DNA of 64,000 bases from contig CM030359.1 in assembly GCA_017893485.1 (NCBI GenBank), forward strand, positions 29,702,430-29,766,429, given 5' to 3'. The notes below the pieces were generated by a model that was not told the origin of the DNA, made no database searches, and saw only the letters and a list, made by a program, of their open reading frames with translations. A program made the position numbers and the translations under genes. Within the stretch, counting starts at the first letter, position 1. Every line of letters begins with the position of its first letter. Positions 21,620 through 30,870 of this stretch are shown here, one piece after another. This DNA comes from Hemerocallis citrina (taxonomy: Eukaryota > Streptophyta > Magnoliopsida > Asparagales > Asphodelaceae).

Positions 21620-22392
21620 TGTTACCCCTGTTTTTCGTGTTTCGTATTTTTGATGTATTTTTCTCCCTTCTTGAATATTTGTACTCTCTTGTATTTTTCT
21701 GGACCGTATACTGGAGTTGTTTTCAATATATATTCATTTTGGCTCAATCTTGATCTTTTGTGATTTATTTTTGGTTCCTTGATTTATTCTTGATCATTGT
21801 TGTTATTTTCGCTCTTCATTTGTGCCTTGCTCTCCTTATTTGTATCTTTGGGTGCTCATGGTGATTTGGTTGCTCATCCTATGCCGAATCCTATTGTTTG
21901 ATCCCTAACTGATTACCAATGCCAAATTAAATCCACAATCCTATTATTAATCCTATTACCACTCCTATTGGATCCTAATTAAATCCATATACCTAAATAT
22001 CCATCTCATACTAAACCCTAAACTCAAACCCTATATAAACTCATCTCATTAAAAAAAAAAACCCTAACCCTACTTCAATACCCCGGCCTCCTCCCTCTCT
22101 TCCCTGCCCTTGCGATGCACACCCCAACACCCTCGACCTGCCCTCCTACCGCCTGCACCCCAATCCCGATGCCAACCATCATCGCCGACCACCCCTATCC
22201 ATTGCCGACTTCACCTTAACCGACCTCCATTACATCCGAGCACCTCCATCCTTCATCACCTATCTCTCTCCGTCCTTCCGTCGTCGACCAGCAGCGGCAG
22301 CCGGAGCGCTAGCAGCCAGCCGACGCCCCGACCCCCATTGCTCTCTCTCTCTCTTGCTTTGCGAGTTTGCGCGTGTTGGAGTTTTGCACGTG

Positions 22393-22397
22393 CGAGT
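22393..22397. repeat. Target-site duplication of gypsy G, left (CGAGT)
   Basis: Exact partner CGAGT at 37133-37137. Confidence 0.93.
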
Positions 22398-22945
22398 TGT
22401 AATGCCCTGATTTTTCATTTAATGAAAAATTATTTTATTTTGCACGTAGTGTGCAAGTGCAATATTTTTGGTAAATATTTTCATCATGATGGGTATAGAT
22501 TTTTAAATATGTGCTTTTTAATTATTTGTTTTACAAAGCCTTCTTTCAATTAGACAAAAAGCCTTTTTCTTAAAGCCCAAAAATTTAATTCAATTATTTT
22601 TATTTTAAAATTATTATTTTGGCCCATAAACTAAAGCCCATGAGTTAATTCATTTTTGAATACAACTTGTAATGTTGGATACAATTTAAAGGTTATTTTT
22701 ATATAAAATTTAATGTACAAATTTTTGGAGGCAAATGCTTGCACGTGCATTGCACGTTCACGTGCAAAGTGCACTTCCTATGCATGGCCGGTAGTGAGTT
22801 TGGAGGGAAACCAAAAATTTGAGTGGGATCATGGTGTGGTGGTTACTTGATTATGGGTGGTTAGTATAACTCCTCCTTAAATCTAAGCCATTTTCTCCTA
22901 ACTCCTACTTCAATCTTAGCCATCCATTCTCTCATTTTTTTTTAG

Positions 22946-22958
22946 TATAAATACCCCC
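22946..22958 (+). promoter_or_regulatory. LTR core promoter of gypsy G (TATAAATACCCCC)
   Basis: A TATA box is directly followed by a C-tract. The identical copy is in the 3' LTR at 31419. The arrangement is shared with the solo LTRs at 5265 and 57687. Confidence 0.7.
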
Positions 22959-23869
22959 TCCCATGGCTAGTTTTCTTGTGCAAATTAATTCTTCCAAACC
23001 TATAGTTCAATTGCATTCTCTAGTAGTTAGTAAGTGAGTAAAAGATTGAGAGATTGTGTGGGTTTGTGCTTGCAACAAGAAGAGAAGGAGAGGTCGGCAT
23101 CCAAGAAGGGGAGCTCTCGGTGTGGTGTGCTTGGAGACTTGTGTGCGCGTCGACTAGGAGGAGGAGCACTCTCATTGCAAGGACATTCTTTTAGGAGGTT
23201 TCTCATTGTATTTTTTTCAATAAGGTGGGTAAATTTTCCCTATTTCTAAATAGGAATGCATGCTAGATTTAATTAGAAAAATGATGCATGAAAATGATTA
23301 ATAAGAATGCACATTTAATTGGAAAAATGATCTGTAATTGATTGAATTGGTGATGTGCAAATTGTATGTGTTTCTACTGTTAAAATTCAAGTTGTGTGCG
23401 ATACGATTATGACTATGAATTGTGTAAAGAAACCTTCGTTAGTAGCATGAAAAATTATGTGCAAAGATTAGTATATTGATAATGTCGCTTTATGTGCTAA
23501 ATTGGAAAATTTTTGTTATGACATTGTAACGAATGAATTAAGATGCAATTATTATGTTTGGGAAATGAATAAGGGCAGAAAATTAGTATAGGGATTAATG
23601 AAATTATAATGTCGAAAAAGAATGTATTAGTGGTAGTTTATCAAATTAACCAAATTGTATGGTAGAAATGTGTTAATTATTGAAAAATATGTTTAATTAT
23701 TTGAGAAAATTATTCTCATATACTGGGGTGTAATTCATGATGGAAATGATTAATCTGGAATTTTTACAGTATGTTAGTAAGAACAACTTGAAATGAAATT
23801 TTCATGAACATCGATATATTTTAAATAACAGAGAGATTTGATTTAAATAAAGTTTAAATTGTAATGGTG

Positions 23870-23975
23870 ACAACCCGAGCCCATAGCTCGAGTGGTCTGA
23901 TCATTCTTAATCGCTACAGTATGTGTGGGGGTTTTCTCTGAGGTTGAGGGATCGAATCCCGTTGACACCATTCTT
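23870..23975 (+). other. tRNA-like module 1 in G 5' LTR
   Basis: TAGCTCGAGTGG (23884-23895) resembles an A box, and GGATCGAATCC (23949-23959), inside a GGG...CCC stem, resembles a B box with one mismatch. Together with the preceding GAGCCCA this looks like a tRNA-derived SINE head. The same module lies in the 3' LTR at about 32340-32445, so it was present before G transposed. Confidence 0.55.
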
Positions 23976-24039
23976 TTTATTTCGAACATTTCGAAAGAAT
24001 CCGTTCGGCCGAAGAGCATTTAATGCTTTTCTCCCTTCT

Positions 24040-24125
24040 TCCAGACGGGTGTAGCACTCGGCCTAATGGCTTGTGCCTTTGGTTGTTTCTCCTGTGGTCG
24101 CTGGTTCGACCCTGGCTTTCGGCAG
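24040..24125 (+). other. tRNA-like module 2 in G 5' LTR
   Basis: GGTTCGACCCT (24103-24113) is close to the B-box consensus and is followed by GGCTTTCGGCAG, which is homologous to the tail of module 2 in solo LTR 4726-8034. The A-box region (TAGCACTCGGCC) is weaker. The copy in the 3' LTR is at about 32510-32600. Confidence 0.5.
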
Positions 24126-25650
24126 TTGTTTATGTTGTGGAAAAACAAATTTTTTTTGGATGTTTTGATAATCAAAAAATATGGAAAAAATATATTTTAT
24201 TATCTTAAAAATATGGGGAGTTTATGAAAAATAAATTGAGGATTATTTGCATGAAGTGGAGCATGTTTAGAGAATAAAAGTAGAATTTAGAATTATAAAT
24301 TCTACACTTGCATTTGTATAAAGTTGTAGCTTACAAAAGATTTAGAATGGAATATTGGAAAGGAAATACGAGTAAAAAGGAATTATGTGTAGTAATGTGA
24401 ACTATTCTCGTTGGAGAATAATGTGACAAATTATGAAATGTAAATATTCATCTTTGATTGAATAACTAGTGATGTGGTTTTTAATGTGAAGATAATATTT
24501 CATGAGTTACATGATGAATAGTTGAATTTAATGTATAATTATGGACTATTGAACGATTTAGAAATCATGATTGAAAAAGAGAAATACTTTTGAGTATGAT
24601 AACTCAATATGTGAACTTATGAGTTGAAACACTCAACTTTAGAAATTGTGAATAGGAATTGAAACGAAAGAGTAGCTAAGTCTCCCCCGGCATTTGAAAA
24701 GAAATGGAATGAAATTTGAAATGAAAGACCAAGGATGGTCATGTTTGAATGAATGAATAAGTCCGGTTTAGTGGAGAGGCTAACTCTAGAGCTTTGATTT
24801 TGTTCATGATTCTAATAAAAACTAAGGATTAGTACATAGTGGAGAGTATTCACAGGCTGTTTTCACGATGCGTCGTGACATGACGTGGATACTGCTCCAG
24901 AGTACCGTCCCGGTGGTGACGCTTGTGGGATGTTTGGTGACTGCAAGAGGATCATGTGCCATGAAGGAGGCTGAATTTCCACAGGCTGTCTTTACGATGC
25001 GTCGTGACATGACGTGGGGTTCCCCTCCAGGTTTTCTGTACACATGCTTGTACTCATAGATCATCTAGGATACCTACCGTAATTACAGTAGTAAATTAAG
25101 TCATGGCGAGGGATTGAACCCTACAAAGATGAAGAACGATTAAGGGCTTGCCCTCGGACCTATGTAGTATGGAATGCATAGAATCCGAACAAGTGCGCAT
25201 TAGTGTCATGTAACATAAATAACTACATTAAGGACTAAGTGCACAATCACAACACGACATCAATAGGGTAGTCCCTTTAGTTTGAAATGTGACAAGTTTG
25301 TGTTTGCTAAATATGGAAAATTAGTTATACTATTTCCGGCATAGAGAGGATGGCCGTGTATAATGTTCGTCGGTTGAATAAACTGACGTACCCACAGTCT
25401 TATATGCAGGTAAGTGACATGATAAAGATTAAAGAGGAACAGATACTTAAAGATTATCCAATGTTGTTGTACATTCATTTAAATGTTGTAATTTTACTTC
25501 CGCTGTGCAGTGTAAATTGTAATGAATTTATGTAAACTCTGATGTAAAGTGAAAAGTTCAAATTTTCTTGTAAAATTGTACTAAATGAAGTGGAAAGTTC
25601 CTGTAGAACTCTCGAATTCAGTTGTATTTGGGATTCGGGTCGTTACAGAG

Positions 25651-25663
25651 TGGTATCAGAGCC
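25651..25663 (+). other. Primer-binding site of gypsy G
   Basis: TGGTATCAGAGCC lies three bases after the LTR: intact initiator-Met tRNA type. Confidence 0.93.
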
Positions 25664-25809
25664 ACGCTTTCACACTTGTACAAATTTATATGGAACGACA
25701 CCCTAGAAGTGGACATTAGTGTATGTGTGTTTGAGTCTAGAGATTTAAATGTAAGTGACTTACATTTGTGTTGCTCTATGACTTATGCTTCTTCCTCTCT
25801 ATTTCTAAG

Positions 25810-26235
25810 ATGGTTGATCACTTCGACCCTGCTGGAGACGACGACTGGCATATCATCGAGGAAGAGTACCATCCTGGACAAGCAGATTCCGAGGACGAGT
25901 ACTACCCAGGGCAAGCAGATTCTGACGGAGAAGAATGGCCTGAATCTCGAGAGATTACCCCACCTCCGGATTCATCTGATGACTTTTCTTTTGACGAAGA
26001 AGAAGAACCAGTTCCAAATAGTCTTGTGATATCTCTTCAGAGGCAGGTAGAAACACTGTGAGAGAGAGTTGGATTATTGGAGGCTCAATTGGCAAAGCGT
26101 AAGGACGACTTTGTAGTTCTCATTCATCGGGTATGGGAACTCGAGAAGAGGAAGAATCTGACCGATGTGCTGAAGGAAGAAGTTGATGAACTACGGGGAG
26201 AACTTCGAGAAGCGAAGAGGAACCGTAGGAGTTAG
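25810..26235 (+). pseudogene. Pre-gag ORF of gypsy G: acidic repeat protein with predicted coiled coil
   Basis: This is an open frame of 141 codons between leader and gag, broken only by a TGA at 26059-26061 (a CGA-to-TGA change would explain it). Residues 1-80 are strongly acidic and contain a tandem duplication, YHPGQADSEDE then YYPGQADSDGEE. Residues 84-140 are rich in Leu, Glu, Lys and Arg with heptad-like spacing (LLEAQLAKRK, VWELEKRK, VDELRGELREAKR), suggesting a coiled coil. It lies in a different frame from gag. I do not recognise it and assign no function. It could be a gag-accessory or nucleic-acid-mimicking protein, or just an N-terminal gag extension. Confidence 0.6.
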
Positions 26236-26380
26236 ACTGTTGTAGCTTCTACTATTTTCATTCTGATGTCAATAAATGTTTTTCAATTCGAATGTATAAA
26301 GTTTGAAATTCAATGAAATGCAAGTTGATTTAAAATTCATGTCTTATACTTCGAATTTAATGGATCTTTCGCATCAGAAT

Positions 26381-27391
26381 ATGTCTAGAAAAGGAGCTAG
26401 AAACGGGGAAGGTCTGGACCTGGAAACGGAACTTACGAGGGTCTATCAGACGCTCAACGCCGTGGCTATGAATCAGACTCAAGGAAGGGGACCTGCGAAT
26501 CCGGTGCTCGAAGCGATTAAACTAGTGGAATCGTTCAAACGAATGAAACCACCTGTATTCGAAGGGAAGTCAGACCCTGATGCGGCTGACAACTGGATTC
26601 TTCAAGTAGAGACGATCTATGAAGTGCTGGAGACCCCTGAAGGCAGTAAGGTGAAGTTGGCGACTCTACAACTTGAGAAGGATGCGGCTGTTTGGTGGCA
26701 GTCGATGAAGAGGACCATGGGAGGCATAGTTCTTGGCTGGGAGGAATTTCTGGAAGAATTCCGCAGTCACTATTTCCCCTCCGACGTCCAAGAGAAGAAG
26801 GCTATGGAGTTTCTATCACTACAGCAAGGCGGCATGTCAGTTAGGGAGTACGAGACCAAGTTTACTCAGCTCTCTAGGTATGCTCCTGAACTAGTGATGG
26901 AGGAAGCTAAGAAGGCTCGTAAGTTCGAGCATGGATTGAGGCCGAGTTTGAGGTCCCAGATAATACCTCTTGGTATCAGAAGATTTGATAAGTTGGTCAA
27001 GAGAGTAGCAGCGACGGAAGCAGATATGGAGCAGTTTCATGTTGTTTAGAACCGGAGGAACAACTGGCAGTCTGGGAAGAGGCCTGCACATTCTGGGAGT
27101 TTCAAGGGACAACCATCTGCACAAAGGTTCAAACCGACAGGGGCGAACGCTATTAGTGTGGCTGGAGGACCTGGGAATAATGTGTTAAGACCTCCTGCGG
27201 TGACTTGCTTCAACTGTAGTGAGACGGGACATTACATGTCTCAATGCTCCAAGCCGCGAAATGTCATCCGTGGGGGATCAACTCAGCAGAATGGGAAGAG
27301 ACCGTACCAACCAGGGCGAGTATTTGCCTTGACAGAAGCTGATGCTGATGAGATTGATCATTTTATCACTGTTACGAGGGCAGATGTTTAG
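26381..27391 (+). pseudogene. Gypsy G gag
   Basis: Capsid-type gag with the Retrotrans_gag core (ADNWILQVETIYEVLE, AAVWWQSMKRTMGG, FLEEFRSHYFP, MSVREYETKFTQLSRYAPE), then a basic linker, then a CCHC knuckle at 27206-27247 reading CFNCSETGHYMSQC, all four zinc ligands intact. It ends in FALTEADADEIDHF. I chose the ATG at 26381 because homology begins there; an upstream in-frame ATG at 26303 is possible. A single TAG at 27047-27049 separates the core from the knuckle. Gag and pol are in different frames, about 35 bp apart. Confidence 0.9.
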
Positions 27392-27425
27392 TGGTTTATG
27401 TCATTTTCTTTTTCCCGTTTATTAA

Positions 27426-28859
27426 GTGAACTGTTACGTAATGAGTGTGTATTATGTAACAGGAGAACTTTATCTTAATGGAATGAAAGCTGTTGTGTTG
27501 TTCGATACTGGATCCTCTCATACTTTTGTGTCTCCTAAATTTGCTAAAGTGTTGGGAGTTGAACCAAAGATTTTTCCAAGCAATTTCTTAGCAGTAGCTA
27601 CTCCATCAAGGGAAACTTTAACTACTGATCGGTATTATGCTGATTGCGAGATTGTGATTGGAGATCGAATCTTTGGGATTGATCTGATCGAGTTGACTAT
27701 CTTGGGAGTCGATGTTATCATTGGCATTGATTGGATGTCGGTGTACAGTGCAAGCATCAAGTGCAAAACCAAGACGGTAACAGTGAAGGCTCCAGGTGGA
27801 CCTGAAGTCACTTTCCAAGGGAAGAAGAAGTGTTCTAAGCTGGTGGCAGCTATCCGCAAGGAAGAGACTCCTGTAGAAGTGCAAAGGATTCCTGTGGTTC
27901 GGGACTATCCGACTGTGTTCTTAGATGATTTTCCTGGGTTACCCCCGCATCGTGATGTAGAGTTCAGCATCACTGTTCAACCGGAAAGTGCACCCATTTC
28001 TAAGGCACCGTATAGGATGGCTCAAGTGGAACAGGATGAGGTGAAACGGCAGATTGAGGAACTGTTGGAGAAAGGCTTTATTCAACCTAGTGCGTCACCT
28101 TGGGGAGCACCAGTGCTTTTGTTAAAGAAGAAGGATGGATCGAGGAGAATGTGTATCGATTACCGGGAGCTGAATAAGGTCACCATTCAGAATAAGTATC
28201 CTATTCCCCGAATTGATGGCTTGTTCGATCGTCTACAAGGAGCAGCTGTTTTCTCCAAAATAGATCTTCGATCAGGATATCACCAAGTTCGAGTGAAAGC
28301 TGAAGATGTGCACAAAACTGCATTTAGAACTCGACATGGGCATTACGAATTCTTAGTTATGCCATTCAGAGTGACGAATGCACCCGCAATCTTCATGGAT
28401 TTGATGAACAGAGTTCTGAGGCCATTCATTGATTCTTTCGTCGTGGTGTTTATCGACGATATTCTCGTGTACTCCAAGTCAGAGGAGGAGCACACCGAGC
28501 ATCTGGCAGCAGTTTTGAAGAAGCTGGAAGAGCAGAAGTTGTATGCCAAGCTATCCAAGTGTGATTTCTGGAAATCTGAAGTGGCATTCCTAGGTCACAT
28601 CCTTTCTAAGGAGGGAGTGGCAACTGATCCTCAGAAGATAGAGGCAGTGAGAGATTGGGCTAGGCCTACTACAGTGAAGGAAGTCAGAAGTTTTCTTGGA
28701 ATGACTGGATACTACAGGAGATTCATTCAAGGTTATACCCAGATAGCCGTGCCGCTTACTGGTCTGACCAAGAAGAATGTGAACTTCAAGTGCACCGAGC
28801 AATGTGAGGCAAGAGTTGAAAGAGAAACTGACTACTGCACCTATTTTGGCTTTGCCTAG
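27426..28859 (+). pseudogene. Gypsy G protease and reverse transcriptase
   Basis: Residues 1-140: aspartic protease with the active-site triad FDTGSSH at 26-32 and the IIGIDWM motif. Residues 200-400: RT with the conserved blocks [38 protein letters not shown], and the catalytic [10 protein letters not shown] at about residue 342, both aspartates present. Residues 400-460: thumb/connection start ([22 protein letters not shown]). The sequence is continuous for 477 codons. A short deletion near 28810 shifts the frame so that the last ~15 residues are out of frame and RNase H continues in another frame. The protease and RT domains themselves look chemically intact. Confidence 0.93.
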
Positions 28860-29337
28860 AGCAGGTATTGAGTATGATGTTTATAGCGATGCTTCACATC
28901 GTGGGCTTGGTTGTGTCTTAATGCAAGAAGGAAGAGTAATCGCTTATGGGTCTAGGCAACTACGATCGCATGAGAAGAATTACCCGACTCATGATCTGGA
29001 GTTGGCTGCGATTATCTTTGCCCTGAAGCAATGGAGGCACTACGTGTACGGTGAGAAGTTGAACATGTACACGGACCACAAGAGCTTGAAGTATATATAT
29101 CAGCAGAAGGATCTGAATTTGAGGCAGCGGAGATGGTTGGAAGTGCTTGAGGACATGCGACCTGAGATCAAGTATCATACTGGGAAAGCTAATGTTGTTG
29201 CTGATGCACTTAGTCGCAAGAGCAGTTTAGCCAGTTTGATTACAACTCAGAAGCATCTGATTGAGAAATTGGACCGAGCAGGTATTGAAGTTGTCTTGCA
29301 AGGATTGGAAGCATCTTTAGCTCAGTTGAGGCTTTAG
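28804..29337 (+). pseudogene. Gypsy G RNase H
   Basis: RT_RNaseH-type domain: [44 protein letters not shown] and [10 protein letters not shown] carry the D-E-D-D acidic residues of the family. It is frameshifted relative to RT at about 28805. TAG at 29335-29337, best explained as a CAG-to-TAG change, separates it from the integrase linker, which continues in the same frame. Confidence 0.92.
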
Positions 29338-30768
29338 CCTACACTGAATGGAAGGATCATTGCAAGTCAGGAGGTTGATGCTGATATCTTGGAGATGAAG
29401 GAGCAGGTTGGTGCTGGCAGGTTGCCCGGATTTCAAATCAGGGATGGAGTGCTGTGGTTCGGAGATAGACTATGTGTTCCAAATCAGGCGGACCTGAAAG
29501 AGAGTATTCTTCAGGAGGTGCATGCTACTCTTTTGTCGGTACATCCTGGGAGTACTAAGATGTACAAAGACATCAAACAGCATTTCTGGTGGTCTGGTTT
29601 GAAGCGGGATGTGGCTGAATTTGTGGCGAAGTGTGAGGTTTGTCAGCAAGTCAAAGCCGAAAATCAGAGACCCGGAGGTCTATTACAGCCTTTACCTATT
29701 CCGGAATGGAAGTGGGATAACATCAGTATAGATTTCATTACGGGATTGCCTAAGAGTCCTAAAGGCAATGATGCGATTCGGGTTATAGTCGATCGACTAA
29801 CCAAGTCTGCTCACTTTTTGGCGATGAAACTCACTGCTTCGATGGACAAGTTAGCTGAGTTGTATGTTGGCGAGATCGTCCGGCTTCATGGTGTTCCGTC
29901 AACTATTGTGTCTGATCGAGATGCGCAGTTTACTTCGCATTTCTGGAGGAGTCATCACACAGCTTTGGGTACCAAGACAGATTTCAGCACTGCTTTTCAT
30001 CCGCAAACCGATGGGCAGACTGAGAGAGTCAACCGTATTCTTGAAGATATGCTTCGGTGTTGTATACTAGACTTTGGAGGCAGTTAGGAAAGGCATTTAC
30101 CTTTGGTAGAGTTCGCCTACAACAACAGTTTTCAGACTAGCATCGGGATGGCGCCGTACGAAGCTTTGTATGGCAAGAAGTGCAGAACACCTGTTTGTTG
30201 GTTTGAAGTTGGAGAGCGTCATTTGTTTGGTCCTGAGCTTGTGCAGCAAACCTCTGAAGAGATTGTTCTGATCAGGAATAGGTTGGTAGAAGCTCAGAGC
30301 AGGCAGAAAAGCTATGCAGACAACCGGAGAAGGGACCTTGAGTTTGAGGTTGGTGACTTCGTCTTTCTGAAAGTATCACCCAGTAAAGGTGTGGTTCGAT
30401 TTGGCAAAGGCAGAAAATTAGCCCCGAGGTTTATAGGCCCGTACAAGATATTGAAAAGGATCGGAAAAACTGCTTACCGGCTTGAATTACCGGAAGAGTT
30501 GTCTCAGGTGCATAATGTCTTTCATGTGTCTATGCTGAGAGGTTATATTCCAGATCCGAGTTATCATTTGCCTGAAGTGCCGGAAGGTTGGAAGTTGGAT
30601 CTGAATTACATCGAGTCTCTTGTCGAGATTGTTGATCATCGAGAGAAAGTCTTGAGGAATAAGACGATACCGATGGTCAAGGTAGTCTGGAGAAACCATT
30701 TGGTTGAAGAGGCTACTTGGGAGTCTGAGGAGAGGATGTTGAAGGATTATCCTGAGCTTTTTGTTTGA
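29338..30768 (+). pseudogene. Gypsy G integrase with chromodomain-like C-terminus
   Basis: HHCC zinc domain (HPGSTKMYKDIKQHFWW, CEVCQQVK), then the catalytic core with SIDFITGLP, IVSDRDAQFTS and DGQTERVNR, the full D-D-E triad. TAG at 30085-30087 replaces a Trp codon in the conserved GGSWE-type position and splits the core into open frames 29389-30087 and 30103-30768. The C-terminal part has the GPY/F module (FIGPYKILKRIG), then VHNVFHVSMLRGYI, and ends with a chromodomain-like fold signature (VWRNHLVEEATWESEE). In this clade that domain is thought to guide integration to modified histones. Confidence 0.93.
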
Positions 30769-30855
30769 TTGTATCTTTGTATTCTTTTGTGCTTGTTATT
30801 AGTGTTAGTGTTTGTTTTTCTCGCTCTTGACTGTAGTTCCGGGGACAGAACTATT

Positions 30856-30870
30856 CTAAGGAGGGAGTGT
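30856..30870 (+). other. Polypurine tract of gypsy G
   Basis: AAGGAGGGAGTGT stands immediately before the 3' LTR and would prime plus-strand DNA synthesis. Confidence 0.8.

Larger units (their letters stand above)
22398..25647 (+). repeat. 5' LTR of gypsy G
   Basis: It begins TGTAATGCCCTG and ends GGGTCGTTACA. From left to right it holds a TATA box with C-tract (22946), a GGTGGGTAAAT donor-like site (about 23224), two tRNA-like modules (23880-23975, 24040-24125), two CACGATGCGTCGTG-type elements (24864, 24993) and the GTAGTATGGAATGCATAG core (about 25164). Relative to the 3' LTR it lacks 58 bp, between GAGAG repeats. Confidence 0.94.

Noticed and set aside
22110..22553. 147-codon Pro/Ser-rich frame at the left end of S
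   Set aside because: It crosses the S/gypsy G junction at 22398 and is made of C-rich LTR sequence; not a gene.
23880..24125. True nuclear tRNA genes
   Set aside because: B boxes are good, but I cannot form an acceptor stem or a normal anticodon arm, and both modules are inside LTRs; kept as tRNA-like modules only.
25622..26029. 135-codon frame overlapping the pre-gag ORF
   Set aside because: It starts in the LTR, crosses the PBS and reads the acidic ORF in a different frame without homology.
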